Of a stretch of DNA of 64,000 bases, positions 8,619 to 17,914 are shown piece by piece; position 1 is the first letter of the stretch, and the number at the start of each line of letters is the position of its first letter. Under the pieces are notes generated by a model that saw nothing but the letters and a program-made list of their open reading frames with translations, had not been told where the DNA came from and did no database searches. Made by a program: the position numbers and the translations under genes. The stretch spans positions 62,001-126,000 of the forward strand of contig CAZSQA010000004.1 in NCBI GenBank assembly GCA_964608915.1, in the 5' to 3' direction. The stretch comes from QWQI01 sp964608915 (GTDB lineage: Bacteria; Planctomycetota; Planctomycetia; Isosphaerales; Isosphaeraceae).

Positions 8619-9653
8619 TCATCGCACCGGAATTTCGACGCGCGGCTGGTGCGGATCGTTCGTTTCGAGCACGATCGAACGACTGGCTGCCGCTTTACCG
8701 ACGGATTCCGCCTGAGGCCGTAGTTCGGTGACGGTCACCTGATAGAGTTTGCCTTCCATGATCGGTTTCGATTCGACGCGCAGTGTTTCGTCGGCGGACG
8801 AAGCTTTGACGATCTGCACCGGACCGCTGGCGGAGCGCACGATCAGTGAGCCTTTTTTGCTTCCCCGAGCTTGCCCGAGGGCCGGTATGAGTTTCAACTC
8901 CCGTGGAGAGACGATCAGGCCTTTTTCGAGTTTGAGAGAGATCGGCACGCTTTTTTCGAATTCCGCGTCGGTCATGAGCGTGATCGCGACAGGCTGGCTA
9001 CCCGCGGGGACATCGATCGGAAATTCGAACTTAAGCTCGTAAGTTCCCGTTTCTGTCTTTTCGATCTTCGGTTTCATCGCTGGATCCGTCGTCGCGGCAT
9101 CCAGTAGAGCGACGCCGTTCGCTGTTTTGACGATGAATTCCCTGGCCGTGGTCTCGGTCCATTTCAACTCGACCGGAAGATTCGGATCAGGGCTGACCTG
9201 GAGAGCCGGAATCGATTCTCCGCGCATTTCGAGCACGAATTCCGGCAGGGTCGAGTCATTGGTCTCGACATCGACGGTTTTGCGGAAGGCCCCGATCAGG
9301 GCGTTCGTTTTGAGTTCGACGCTAAACTTGCCCGTTCCGCCTGGCGGAATCGTCTTGTCGTAACTCGCCACGGTGCAGCCGCAATTGGCTCTTGCGCTGA
9401 TCTGTAGCGGCTCGGTTCCGGTATTTTGGATTCGGAATTCGCGAACGACCGGCTTGCCTCGAGGTAACGCTCCGAGATTTTCGACCGTGCCGGAAACGAC
9501 GGCTTTCGGGCCGTCAGTCGCGAAGGAGATCGACGGATTAACCGCCGCGGAAAGAAACCAAAGACTCAGGGAGAACGCCGAAGCACGACGGCGAATCGAC
9601 GCCCCGATACGTCGAACTTCAGATGATCGATGCGTGAGAGTTATACGATTCAT
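8619..9653 (-). CDS. Exported DUF1573 domain protein
   Basis: Predicted periplasmic or surface protein of 344 residues. The start at 9653 is preceded by AGGTGA at a good distance, and upstream in-frame ATGs lack one. An N-terminal export signal follows (ASAFSLSLWFLSAAVNPSISFA). The DUF1573 region covers about residues 50-165. It contains REFRIQNTGTEPLQI, the conserved NCGCTV pair of cysteines, and YDKTIPPGGTGKFSVELKT, an Ig-like fold common in Bacteroidetes and Planctomycetes. The rest looks like a second beta-sandwich. No enzymatic motif is seen. It converges with the peptidase gene upstream in the window, leaving only 46 bases between stops. The family is confident and its function is not established. 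Confidence 0.85.
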   Translation of the reverse strand: MNRITLTHRSSEVRRIGASIRRRASAFSLSLWFLSAAVNPSISFATDGPKAVVSGTVENLGALPRGKPVVREFRIQNTGTEPLQISARANCGCTVASYDKTIPPGGTGKFSVELKTNALIGAFRKTVDVETNDSTLPEFVLEMRGESIPALQVSPDPNLPVELKWTETTAREFIVKTANGVALLDAATTDPAMKPKIEKTETGTYELKFEFPIDVPAGSQPVAITLMTDAEFEKSVPISLKLEKGLIVSPRELKLIPALGQARGSKKGSLIVRSASGPVQIVKASSADETLRVESKPIMEGKLYQVTVTELRPQAESVGKAAASRSIVLETNDPHQPRVEIPVR

Positions 9654-9886
9654 TTCACCTGCCGCCTTCGAACCCGATGGCCAGTATCCGGAGTTCCGCT
9701 GCCTTTCGATTCCCATGACTCACAGTACAGGATAACCATGTACGAAAACAATCGTACCCTGCCCGATGGCGCAATTCGAATCAGGTTTTCCGTATCGATC
9801 CCGAATCACCGCACTGGGCGAAACTTCGAATCGGGTCAGTTTCGAAAATATGAAAACTCGCCCGAGTTGAGCGAGTCTTGCGAAAA

Positions 9887-9960
9887 CGAGGACGACGGGG
9901 CTCGAACCCGCAACCTCCGGCGTGACAGGCCGGTGCTCTAACCAGTTGAGCTACGTCCCC
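9887..9960 (-). tRNA. tRNA-Asp (anticodon GTC)
   Basis: Read on the minus strand it folds as a complete cloverleaf. The acceptor stem is GGGGACG with CGTCCTC, the D-stem GCTC/GAGC, the anticodon stem CCGGC/GCCGG around loop CTGTCAC (anticodon GTC, Asp), and the T-stem GCGGG/CCCGT with TTCGAGC. The discriminator base is G. The 3' CCA is not encoded. Confidence 0.97.
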
Positions 9961-9985
9961 TGAGGCGAAGAGGCGTTCACTTGCG

Positions 9986-10013
9986 TTCACGGCCCGTTCG
10001 ACATGCGTATAAT
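9986..10013 (+). promoter_or_regulatory. Sigma-70-type promoter for surE
   Basis: A perfect TATAAT at 10008-10013 is preceded, 16 bases away, by TTCACG, which shares four of six bases with TTGACA. The surE start lies 51 bases after the -10 element. It is between the tRNA-Asp gene and surE. Confidence 0.5.
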
Positions 10014-10064
10014 AACCCATCAAGCCGGGAAGTCAAGAATCTACCTCTTTCCGATTGGCGAAAG

Positions 10065-10781
10065 ATGCCTGAAACTCTGACCTGTAAAGGACCTTCGACC
10101 TTGATTTTGACGAACGACGACGGATATCACGCCCCCGGAATCGCCGCCTTGAGACTAGCCGTCGAAAGTCTCGGACTCGAACACGCTGTCATTGCTCCGG
10201 CCGACGCCGTATCCGGGTGCGGGCATGCCGTCACGACTCATGCTCCGTTGCGGTCCTGGCCTGAAGAATCCGGCGGCTGGTCCGTTTCCGGAACGCCCGC
10301 GGACTGCGTGCGTCTGGCCCTGCACCGCTTCGCGCCGGACGCGAAATGGGTGGTTTCGGGCATTAACGCCGGCGGAAATCTGGGTGTCGACCTGTTTCAC
10401 TCAGGCACGGTCGCCGCGGTGCGTGAAGCCGTGTTCCATGGTCATAAGGGCATTGCGCTGTCCCACTACGTCGCGAAAGATTTCCGGATCGACTGGAAGC
10501 GGGCCGCCGTATGGACGGCCAGGATCCTGCCTGACCTGTTCGCCCGCGACTTGCCGCCGGGCTCGTTCTGGAACGTGAACTACCCATGCGTCGAGCCGTC
10601 GTCTCCGATGCCGGAAGTCGTCTTCTGCCCGTGGGATCGGTCTCCCCTGCCGCTGCGCTATCGCTACGACGGGAGCGAAGCGAGCTACGATGGCGTCTAT
10701 CATGAACGGTCACGCGAGCCCGGACACGACGTCAGCGTCTGCTTCGGTGGCAGGATCGCCGTAAGTCTCGTCACCCTCTGA
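10065..10781 (+). CDS. surE: 5'/3'-nucleotidase SurE
   Basis: Cytoplasmic metal-dependent phosphatase that removes phosphate from nucleoside monophosphates, 238 residues against about 250 for the family. The start at 10065 places the metal site near the N-terminus as in other SurE proteins. Diagnostic motifs are the ILTNDDG acidic pair at residues 14-20 and SGINAGGNLGVDLFHSGTVAA near 97-117, which holds the conserved SGxNxGxN loop and the Ser/Gly-rich turn. FWNVNYPC near residue 170 is a variant of the family's NVNxP segment. In many bacteria surE sits beside stress genes. Here its neighbours are tRNA-Asp and an FKBP isomerase. It has its own plausible promoter. Confidence 0.93.
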   Translation: MPETLTCKGPSTLILTNDDGYHAPGIAALRLAVESLGLEHAVIAPADAVSGCGHAVTTHAPLRSWPEESGGWSVSGTPADCVRLALHRFAPDAKWVVSGINAGGNLGVDLFHSGTVAAVREAVFHGHKGIALSHYVAKDFRIDWKRAAVWTARILPDLFARDLPPGSFWNVNYPCVEPSSPMPEVVFCPWDRSPLPLRYRYDGSEASYDGVYHERSREPGHDVSVCFGGRIAVSLVTL

Positions 10782-10952
10782 TTCGATATTCGCGAATACG
10801 CCGCAAGAGGTGATCGTCGTGAATCCGAGGGCTCCCGGTCGATTTCCTCAAGCGGCCCGATCTGGTCAACCGCAGAGAAATCGGACATAATTTCCGTCAT
10901 GAGATTGATCAAGTCGATCCGCTCGATCGAGTTCGAACCGCGAGGAAGCCTC

Positions 10953-11525
10953 ATGTATTTCGGTCGTAAGTGCGCTCTGTCGGTCTTCACCTTCGTCGTC
11001 GCTGGGTGTGGGGCCCCTCCGCAGATCGTTCCCACGGTGCCCCCCGGCGCCGAGGTGCGTGAAGTGCCGCCCGCCGATCTCTTGACCGAACCCGCGGTCG
11101 CTGTGGGAGAGAGCATCACGGCTTCCAAGAAAGAAGCCCTGGCCAGCGTCGAAGGCATGGATCCGAACGCGCCGCCTTCGATCACGGTGGACGATGCCAA
11201 AAAGCAGGGCCTGATCGTCGATACCGACGGCAAGGGCAAAGGCGACGGTGCCCAGGTCGGCAAGAGCGTCAGCGTCCATTACACGGGCAGGCTGAAGGAC
11301 GGCACCGAGTTCGACAGTTCGATCAAACGTGGCGTGCCTTTCACTTTCATCCTGGGCCGCGGGCAGGTCATCAAGGGCTGGGACGCTGGCCTTCAGGGCA
11401 TGAAAGTCGGCGAAAAACGGAAGCTGACGATTCCCCCGGAACTGGCTTACGGCGACCGCTCGACCGGGAAAATTCCGGCCAAGTCGACACTGATGTTCGA
11501 CGTCGAGATGATCGCGATCGACTGA
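10953..11525 (+). CDS. Lipoprotein FKBP-type peptidyl-prolyl cis-trans isomerase
   Basis: Folding helper that speeds cis-trans isomerisation of prolyl bonds, 190 residues. The start at 10953 is set by GAGGAAG four bases upstream. An earlier in-frame ATG at 10899 has no such site. The protein starts with a short signal ending in VVAGC, a lipobox with Cys19, so it is probably anchored in a membrane facing the periplasm. The FKBP domain covers about 85-190 with the classical segments VSVHYTGRLKDGTEFDSS, GRGQVIKGWDAGLQGMKVGE and IPPELAYG. The aromatic and Ile/Trp residues lining the active pocket are present. It converges on the pectate-lyase-like gene downstream. Confidence 0.93.
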   Translation: MYFGRKCALSVFTFVVAGCGAPPQIVPTVPPGAEVREVPPADLLTEPAVAVGESITASKKEALASVEGMDPNAPPSITVDDAKKQGLIVDTDGKGKGDGAQVGKSVSVHYTGRLKDGTEFDSSIKRGVPFTFILGRGQVIKGWDAGLQGMKVGEKRKLTIPPELAYGDRSTGKIPAKSTLMFDVEMIAID

Positions 11526-11567
11526 TCTCGACCAGTAGCTCAATGCGAAGCCGTCGGGCGAACATGA

Positions 11568-11596
11568 TGGCCGATCGAATCGATGCGATCAGGCCA
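11568..11596. terminator. Intrinsic terminator-like hairpin between convergent genes
   Basis: TGGCCGATCG pairs with CGATCAGGCCA (ten pairs, one bulged A) around an eight-base loop. On the plus strand it is followed after ten bases by a run of five T. It lies between the FKBP stop and the stop of the minus-strand pectate-lyase-like gene. Confidence 0.5.
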
Positions 11597-11686
11597 GAAT
11601 GTTCGCTTTTTCTATTGCCCACAGTACTTGTAACGGGAATCGTGTGCATGGACGGCAGGGGCGCCAGAATTCGCATTCGTGACCGG

Positions 11687-13552
11687 TTACGGAATGACTC
11701 GGCCTGAATATGGCGTCGTGCTGCCCTGCCCTTTCGATATCTCTTTCGTGATCATTCCGCGGGATTCCCGGACCAGTGTGCGATAAGGATCTCCATTGAA
11801 GCAGATTTCACCGAAAAACGCCCAGACCGATGAGTCCTTGTTCACGAACATGGGAGCGAGAGATCCGGCTGTCGTCGTATAGCTGAAACCCCCGAGAATT
11901 TCGGTTCGCCCACCATTCCGTGTATCGACCAAAGTTCCGCCCCGTTCGGTTTTGAAGCCAAGAATCCAAAGATCGCCGCCATCGTTCGTCAGGTGTGTCC
12001 CTTCGTTTTCGATGTTCAATTGGCGGGCCCACAGTTTCTGGCCTTGGATCAGCAGATTGTGCGTCACGACGTCTTCGAAAAACCACCTGGCCCCATGTGC
12101 GTTGCGCGTCGCGGCGAAATCGCAGTCCGACACGCTCTTTACGACGAGCGTTCGGCTCGTGTCCACTTCCAGACCGCCGCCGACGTGTGCCAGATGTTCG
12201 AAGAACACGGCACGCGCTTCGCCATCCGAAAGACGGAACGAAGGGACGGCATCTCTCCCGTAATTGATCTGGCCGCCCAGGCCGAGAATCCGTCGCACGT
12301 TTCCGCCGATCTTGACTGTCGAATCCAGTCGATAACTTCCTGGCAGAAAAATCGTCGTCGCGCCTGATTCGATCGCCTTGCGAAAGGCTGCCGCCGAATC
12401 TCGTTCGCCTTTCGGATCCGCTCCGAATGCGTCCACGATCGCCCAGGTATTCGGGTCGTCGATTGGCGACTCCGGCGTTTCTTCGACGACTGAACGCATC
12501 GATTGCGGGTGTGACGGGAACGGGCTCGTCACAGGATGCGATCGATACTCGGCAACGTTCGGTCCCGCGCTGCCAGGCTTGTCTTCGCCCTCGATCCGAA
12601 AAGCCGCTGCGATGTCGGGCGTATGTGAAACGTCGCTCAGGGCACGCCGGAATCCTTGCGTGGCGACATCCCGCAAAAACAATCGGCCACCGTTGTAATT
12701 CACGATCCCCGGGCTGTCGATGGCTTCGCCGGTACCGGTGATCCTGGCATCGACAAGACAAAGAGACCCATAACTGAAAACCGCGGGGACCGAACTTTCG
12801 CTGACCAATCCTCTCAAACTGACGGACTGGCCCTGATTGGTCAGCCCGACTTGTGTCTGTCGTTGCAGAACGATATTTTCGAAAACCTGGCCGTTGACTG
12901 CGTTGGCAGTCGCGATACCCCGGCGGAATCCGATGACCTCGCAATTTTTCACGATCAGCGGACCGTTCATGTCGCGATGGCTCAGATCGAGCCCTGTGTG
13001 TGCCTGCCCCGAAGCGTCCCGGAACCGGCAATGACGCACAGCGCCCGAATTGTTCGAATAAAACTGCAACGCCACCGCTCCGGGATTCCCCTTTCCGGTG
13101 TCGAAGGTCAAGTTTTCCACATAGTTGTGAAACCAGTCGGCGGACCCGAAACCACCGCACCACATGATGGCCACCGGCTCATCCGGGTCGGTCGCGGTCG
13201 AATCCATCAGGCGGATTTGCGTCGTCTCGCGCGATTCGCCTGCCATGAACGTATTGCCCCAGTTGTCGCGCCCGTCAAAGCGCTTCGGCCACTTCAGCGT
13301 TCGTCGCACGAGATACGTCCCGCTCGGCAGATAAATCAGCCGATGTCGGCCGACGTGCTCGTCGATGGCCCTCTGAAGCGCGGCCGTGTCATCGGTCACG
13401 CCGTCACCCTTTGCGAAATATGGGCCCTTGCGGACATTCACGACGTTCGGATGTTCCGGATAGACCGAATCGGCACCGAATGCCGTTTCCATCGGACCGT
13501 TGACCAGATTCACGAGCAGGAACGCAGCACAGACGGATCGAATCATGTTCAT
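11687..13552 (-). CDS. Exported protein with two Pectate_lyase_3 (beta-helix) modules
   Basis: Predicted secreted polysaccharide-active or surface protein of 621 residues. It begins with a signal peptide (MIRSVCAAFLLVNLVNGPMETAFG). Two copies of the pectate-lyase superfamily start motif are seen. The first is NVRKGPYFAKGDGVTDDTAALQRAID-like near residue 38, followed by IYLPSGTYLVRRTLKW. The second is AFGADPKGERDSAAAFRKAI near 375, followed by IFLPGSYRLDSTVKI. Each should open a right-handed parallel beta-helix. No defined catalytic residues of pectate lyases can be assigned by eye, so it may be a glycoside hydrolase family 28-related enzyme or a binding protein. GGGGAC precedes the ATG at 13552. 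Confidence 0.82.
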   Translation of the reverse strand: MNMIRSVCAAFLLVNLVNGPMETAFGADSVYPEHPNVVNVRKGPYFAKGDGVTDDTAALQRAIDEHVGRHRLIYLPSGTYLVRRTLKWPKRFDGRDNWGNTFMAGESRETTQIRLMDSTATDPDEPVAIMWCGGFGSADWFHNYVENLTFDTGKGNPGAVALQFYSNNSGAVRHCRFRDASGQAHTGLDLSHRDMNGPLIVKNCEVIGFRRGIATANAVNGQVFENIVLQRQTQVGLTNQGQSVSLRGLVSESSVPAVFSYGSLCLVDARITGTGEAIDSPGIVNYNGGRLFLRDVATQGFRRALSDVSHTPDIAAAFRIEGEDKPGSAGPNVAEYRSHPVTSPFPSHPQSMRSVVEETPESPIDDPNTWAIVDAFGADPKGERDSAAAFRKAIESGATTIFLPGSYRLDSTVKIGGNVRRILGLGGQINYGRDAVPSFRLSDGEARAVFFEHLAHVGGGLEVDTSRTLVVKSVSDCDFAATRNAHGARWFFEDVVTHNLLIQGQKLWARQLNIENEGTHLTNDGGDLWILGFKTERGGTLVDTRNGGRTEILGGFSYTTTAGSLAPMFVNKDSSVWAFFGEICFNGDPYRTLVRESRGMITKEISKGQGSTTPYSGRVIP

Positions 13553-13880
13553 CTCGAGTCCCCGATGGTCGTAACCGCAGGTCGAATCCGAAGCGATGGA
13601 AATGAAATCGGGGGTTGATCCCGATCGAAACGGTCTTACGCCGTGAGGAGAACCAGCCGGTCGATGTCGGGCAAATCGACTGCTCGATTCTCGCGACCTG
13701 GTGGGATCAGGTCAATGAGCGAGCCGGCTGAGTTCATGCACCGAAGCCCGGTCCTCATTCTTCGGCGGAGTCAGTCAACGCCGTATTCGCATGGACAATT
13801 TCGCCGATGTCGTTATGATCCCATCGATCCCGAAAGAGCCGAACCATTCGGGAAAAGAAACGCAGCCATGGAAGCGCGCC
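13553..13880. other. Intergenic region between divergent genes
   Basis: It holds the 5' regions of the minus-strand pectate-lyase-like gene and the plus-strand glycosyltransferase gene. An in-frame ATG at 13791 could extend the glycosyltransferase, but it has no ribosome binding site. No RNA gene or clear promoter was found. Confidence 0.45.
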
Positions 13881-15116
13881 ATGACCCACCGGCATGAAGC
13901 CAGTTACCGGAACTCTCCGCACCTGTTGCCCGGGGTCTCCGAGCACAACGCAGCCAGCGACATGCGCGTGGCGCTCGTACACGACTGGCTCACTGGCCTG
14001 CGTGGCGGCGAGAAGTGCCTGGAAAGGCTCTGTCGGATTTTTCCGAATGCGACGATTCATACGCTCATCCACGACGCTGGCAAATGCGGGCCTGTGATCG
14101 AATCCATGAAGATCCGGACTTCGCCGCTGCAGCGCATTCCCGGTATCACGCGGCATTATCGCAAGCTCTTGCCGCTCATGCCCTGGGCGATCGGGCGAAT
14201 CGACATCGGCGAGCCGGATCTCGTGATCAGCCTTTCGCACTGCGTGGCCAAAGCCGTGCGAGTGCCTGAAGGCACGCCGCATGTGTGCTATTGCTTCACG
14301 CCGATGCGCTATGCCTGGGACGGTCGAAATGCCTATCTGAACCGGTGGCCGGAAGGCAGCGCGAAGCGAATCGTCGCGGAAAAACTGCTCGATCGACTGG
14401 CACGCTGGGATGCCTCGACGGCCCGGGGCGTTTCACGCTTCATCGCCATTTCCAGAACGATTCAGGAACGGATTCGAAACAATTACGGGCGAGAGAGCGT
14501 GATCGTCGCCCCGCCTGTCGACACCGATTTCTACCGGCCCGAACCCCGGGCTTCTCGCGAAGACTTCTATCTGGCGGCCTCGGCTCTGGTTCCGTACAAG
14601 AGAATCGATCACGCGGTCGAAGCCTGCCGTCGACTTGGCAAAAAGCTCGTGGTGATCGGCCAGGGGCCTGAATTGCCGAGACTCCAGACGCTGGCCAGCG
14701 AGAATATCCGGTTTCTCGGCCACTGTTCCGACGAAGTTCTGCGCGATCACATGAGGCGCTGCCGGGCTTTGCTCTTTCCAGGCGACGAGGATTTCGGAAT
14801 CCTGCCGATCGAGGCTCTTGCGTGCGGCACGCAGGTCATCGCGCTAGATTCAGGCGGTGTCGCCGAAACCGTCGACGCTTCCGTCGGCAGGCTATTCCCC
14901 GAGCCTAGCGTCGAAAGCCTGTGCCAGGCCATCGTCGAATTCGAAAGCGAATCGACCGATAAGTTCGATCCTCAAGTCGCCCGGGCAAAAGCCGTTCGAT
15001 TCTCGGGCGACCGGTTCGATGCCGGAGTGCTCGCGGTGCTCCGCCAGGTCGTGGCGGAGCATGAGCGAGTGCGATCGACCCCGAATCGGGCTGTGATTAC
15101 GCCCGTTTCGAATTGA
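13881..15116 (+). CDS. Glycosyltransferase family 4-like (group 1)
   Basis: Predicted cytoplasmic glycosyltransferase with GT-B fold, about 411 residues if started at 13881, where GGAAG lies upstream. Conserved sequence begins at MRVALVHDWLTGLRGGEK (codon at 13962), so the first 27 residues are uncertain. The N-domain contains the typical GGEKCLE acceptor-side loop. The C-domain has AASALVPYKRIDHAVEACR, VIGQGPELPRL, and the diagnostic E-x7-E element EDFGILPIE with EALACGTQVIALDSGG (about residues 303-325), which binds the sugar nucleotide. The resemblance is to mannosyltransferases of the WbaZ/PimB kind, though the sugar cannot be inferred. The last 20 bases overlap the 3' end of the convergent oxidoreductase gene. 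Confidence 0.85.
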   Translation: MTHRHEASYRNSPHLLPGVSEHNAASDMRVALVHDWLTGLRGGEKCLERLCRIFPNATIHTLIHDAGKCGPVIESMKIRTSPLQRIPGITRHYRKLLPLMPWAIGRIDIGEPDLVISLSHCVAKAVRVPEGTPHVCYCFTPMRYAWDGRNAYLNRWPEGSAKRIVAEKLLDRLARWDASTARGVSRFIAISRTIQERIRNNYGRESVIVAPPVDTDFYRPEPRASREDFYLAASALVPYKRIDHAVEACRRLGKKLVVIGQGPELPRLQTLASENIRFLGHCSDEVLRDHMRRCRALLFPGDEDFGILPIEALACGTQVIALDSGGVAETVDASVGRLFPEPSVESLCQAIVEFESESTDKFDPQVARAKAVRFSGDRFDAGVLAVLRQVVAEHERVRSTPNRAVITPVSN

Positions 15117-16155
15117 CCTCTTTCGCCTTTTCGAGCACTTCCGCGAGGGTGACGTGTGCCCCTCCACGCCGCTTCGACTCGTCCGCGGCCTCCATGAAGG
15201 CGAACATTTCGATCGTCTCGTTCGCGGGAACCGGCGGTTTGCCGTCGTGGAAGAACTGACAGATTTTTTCGACCAGCGGCTGATAGCCCGAATAACCGCC
15301 AGCGTGATAGATGTTCTTGGATCCGAAGGCAGTTACGCCATAGTCGGCCTTGCCCTTGCGGATGCCTCGGAAGGTGCCGATTCGGCCGTCTTCCCAAAGC
15401 CCTGTGACGACGTCGTGATCCGGCGAATGGGTTCGCGTGACGCTTTTACAGCCAGTGCCCATCACCGTGAAAAGCGACTCGACGCCATGGACGCCGTACC
15501 AGAAAAGGTCAGGGTGGTGTTCTTCCAGCGAACACGGGCTGTAGGCGACGGCGCCCAGAACGTCGCCCACGGTAGACTTGTCACGTGCACCCATCGTCGA
15601 ATTCGAATAACGCAGCGAGCTGGACGAAAAGATGGGCACTCCGGCAGCCGCGGCGAGTTCATAAATCTTGACGGCATCCGCGAGAGTGCCAGCGACCGGC
15701 TTGTCGATAAAGACCGGCTTTTTGGCTGCGATCACAGGGCGGATCTGCTCCAGGTGCGGGCGGCCGTCGACCGATTCCAGAAACACGACATCGACATCGG
15801 GCAGCATCGCCTCGATCGAATCGTACATCTTGACGCCGTGCTTGTCGCGCAGCGTTTCGGTGTAGCCGGCGACACGGTCGATGCTTGAGGGGATGTCCTT
15901 CGAACCGCCGGGAAACGCCGCCGTCACCTTGACCGTGCCGAGAATGCCTTTCGCCTTGGCCGGATCGTTCAGAAGCCCAGCGAAAGCCACGACATGCGAC
16001 GTGTCCAGGCCGATCATGCCGGCACGCAAGGGCGCATCGGCGAACGGTGTCAGGGCTTCAAGTTCTTCGGCGTAAAGCGATGAAGCGAATTGCATGGTGG
16101 CTCCCATTCCGGCGACCATCGATTTGAGCGATTGACGACGATTCGGATCGGTCAT
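15097..16155 (-). CDS. Gfo/Idh/MocA-family oxidoreductase
   Basis: Predicted NAD(P)-dependent sugar or polyol dehydrogenase of 352 residues. The N-terminus has a twin-arginine-like sequence (NRRQSLKSMVAGMGATM), so export in folded form is possible, as for many planctomycete Gfo/Idh proteins. The Rossmann domain starts at LRAGMIGLDTSH, where the usual GxGxxG loop is replaced by GMIGLDT. The EKP motif of the family appears as FIDKPVAG. The C-terminal domain follows after about residue 170 with FSSSSLRYS. GGAG lies upstream of the start. Given the altered glycine loop, cofactor binding may differ from the standard type. Overlap with the convergent glycosyltransferase gene is 20 bases, at the 3' ends only. 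Confidence 0.82.
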   Translation of the reverse strand: MTDPNRRQSLKSMVAGMGATMQFASSLYAEELEALTPFADAPLRAGMIGLDTSHVVAFAGLLNDPAKAKGILGTVKVTAAFPGGSKDIPSSIDRVAGYTETLRDKHGVKMYDSIEAMLPDVDVVFLESVDGRPHLEQIRPVIAAKKPVFIDKPVAGTLADAVKIYELAAAAGVPIFSSSSLRYSNSTMGARDKSTVGDVLGAVAYSPCSLEEHHPDLFWYGVHGVESLFTVMGTGCKSVTRTHSPDHDVVTGLWEDGRIGTFRGIRKGKADYGVTAFGSKNIYHAGGYSGYQPLVEKICQFFHDGKPPVPANETIEMFAFMEAADESKRRGGAHVTLAEVLEKAKEVNSKRA

Positions 16156-16400
16156 GGCGGGTGACTCCAGGCTCGGTTGGCGGGGAGGGATGGCTCTCAG
16201 GATGGTTCGGCAAGGATGGGCAATATCGTCCCTCGGCCGACTTGACTGAGCTTAGCTGACCTGTAGGCCGAAGAAAAGAGCTTGCCGAACTTGCCTGCAC
16301 AGATTTTAATCGACCAGCCGCCCTGACGGCACGAAGCCCCGCCGCGCGGTTCCGGCGACCGATTCTCATCAAGCTGCGACACAAGATCGGAAAACCATTC

Positions 16401-17147
16401 ATGCCGTTCGATTTCGGACACCGAAGAGTCTTCGTCACCGGGGGCTCATCTGGCATCGGCCGCGCGATCGCGGAAGCCTTCGCCAGGGCTGGTGCGCAGG
16501 TGATCGCCGCCGGAATCGACCAGGCGGATCTCGCCGCGTCGGCGGCCTCGGCCGAGTGGCCGGAATCTGTCCGCCTTTGCGAGCTGGACGTCACCAGTGA
16601 CCGGTCGGTCGAAGCCGTTTTCGGAGCCCTGGATGCGCTCGACGTTCTGGTGAACGCGGCCGGCATCATCCAGCGAGAGGGGGTCGAACATAAACCGGCC
16701 GGCTTCGCGCGGACGATCGACGTCAATCTCAACGGCATGATGCGAACCTGCCTGGCCGCGCGATCGAAGCTGGCCGCCAGTTCGCAGGCCGGCGGCGGGG
16801 CGGTCGTCAATATCGCGAGCATGCTGAGCTATTTCGGCTCGGCATTCGTGCCAGGATATTCGGCGTCCAAGGGCGGAGTCGTGCAACTCACGAAAAGTCT
16901 TGCCGCGGCCTGGGCCGCCGATGGAATTCGCGTGAATGCCATCGCCCCGGGCTGGATCCGGACGCCGCTCACGGCGGCCCTCCAGGCCGACGAGAATCGG
17001 GCCAGGCCCATCCTGGACCGCACGCCGATGAGGCGCTGGGGGCTGCCGGAGGAAGTCGCACCGGCAGTCATGTTCCTGAGTTCGCCCGAGGCCGCGTTCG
17101 TCACCGGTGCGGTTTTGAATGTCGACGGCGGGTATTCCGCGAGTTGA
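16401..17147 (+). CDS. Short-chain dehydrogenase/reductase (SDR)
   Basis: Classical SDR of 248 residues, a cytoplasmic NAD(P)(H)-dependent oxidoreductase. The cofactor loop is TGGSSGIG at 13-20, the NAAG motif is at about 85-88, the catalytic Ser140 lies in NIAS, and Tyr153 and Lys157 lie in GYSASK. The C-terminus ends with the usual TGAVLNVDGGYS. All catalytic residues are present, so it should be active. Substrate unknown; a sugar or hydroxy-ketone substrate would fit the neighbours, a cupin dioxygenase-type gene 150 bases downstream and a Gfo/Idh oxidoreductase on the other strand. It is divergent from the Gfo/Idh gene with 245 bases between them. Confidence 0.88.
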   Translation: MPFDFGHRRVFVTGGSSGIGRAIAEAFARAGAQVIAAGIDQADLAASAASAEWPESVRLCELDVTSDRSVEAVFGALDALDVLVNAAGIIQREGVEHKPAGFARTIDVNLNGMMRTCLAARSKLAASSQAGGGAVVNIASMLSYFGSAFVPGYSASKGGVVQLTKSLAAAWAADGIRVNAIAPGWIRTPLTAALQADENRARPILDRTPMRRWGLPEEVAPAVMFLSSPEAAFVTGAVLNVDGGYSAS

Positions 17148-17297
17148 ATCTCCGGTTCGTCGTATGAAGAGCCGGCGTCATTCGCCCGGGCCTGGCGGTT
17201 TTGTTACGATGCATCGATCGAAGAAGGCGGGTTCTACCCTGCCTTTGACGTCTCTCCGCAACGCCGCGACGGCACGAAAACACGAGGTCAAACGCGC

Positions 17298-17813
17298 ATG
17301 AGCACCACCGTCGAATTCCCGGCCCCTTGTACGATTCCCATGCCCCCGGACGCTCAAGCGGATATCGTCGAGAAAGCCATACCCGACGACGCGCGGATCT
17401 GGGTTCCACAAGCCGATCGCGTGTATTTCCGCCCCCTGTTCTTCAATACGACGAACGGTCAATGGTGCAATCTACTGAAAGTCACCAGGGCCGGCTTTCT
17501 GTCCCGGCATCGGCACCCGGCGCCCGTGCACGGTTACGTCATCAAGGGCAAATGGCGATATCTCGAACACGACTGGGTCGCCACTGCGGGTTCTTATGTC
17601 TTCGAGCCGCCGGGTGAGATTCACACGCTTGTCGTCGACGAAGATTGCGACGAAATGATCACGTTCTTCAACATCTCCGGTGCGATGATCTACGTAGACG
17701 AATCCGGCCGAACGACCGCTTACGAAGATGTCCACACGAAAATCGAAATGTGTCGAAGGCATTATATAAGCATCGGCCTGGGAGAGGATTACGTCAAGCG
17801 GTTCATTCGTTGA
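17298..17813 (+). CDS. Cupin protein, 2,4'-dihydroxyacetophenone dioxygenase family
   Basis: Small single-domain cupin of 171 residues resembling 2,4'-dihydroxyacetophenone dioxygenase, a non-haem iron enzyme that cleaves a carbon-carbon bond in hydroxyacetophenones. Likely metal ligands are His71, His73 and His78 in SRHRHPAPVHG and His109 in FEPPGEIHTL. The first motif resembles the conserved G-x5-H-x-H cupin box, and the second motif holds the remaining His. GAGGT precedes the ATG. It follows the SDR gene on the same strand and the two could form a small oxidation pathway, but family members with other substrates are common, so the substrate should not be taken from the name. Confidence 0.82.
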   Translation: MSTTVEFPAPCTIPMPPDAQADIVEKAIPDDARIWVPQADRVYFRPLFFNTTNGQWCNLLKVTRAGFLSRHRHPAPVHGYVIKGKWRYLEHDWVATAGSYVFEPPGEIHTLVVDEDCDEMITFFNISGAMIYVDESGRTTAYEDVHTKIEMCRRHYISIGLGEDYVKRFIR

Positions 17814-17841
17814 ACATGAATGCCGGTACGGATGAAAACGC

Positions 17842-17877
17842 ACGACCGGCCTCGATGCCGTAGCATGGGCCGGTCGT
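17842..17877. terminator. Perfect hairpin between convergent genes
   Basis: ACGACCGGCC and GGCCGGTCGT form a perfect ten-base-pair stem around a 16-base loop, between the stop codons of the cupin gene and the minus-strand gene that follows. It is likely to end transcription from both sides. Confidence 0.55.
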
Positions 17878-17914
17878 TCGCTCCGAAGGAATCGCCTTGG
17901 AGGAAGCGGATCGA

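Noticed and set aside
9981..10064. An earlier start for surE at 9981
   Set aside because: It would lie upstream of the TATAAT promoter element and add 28 residues that SurE proteins lack.
15097..15116. Possible regulatory meaning of the 20-base overlap of convergent 3' ends
   Set aside because: Short convergent 3' overlaps are common in compact genomes, and no structure is seen here.
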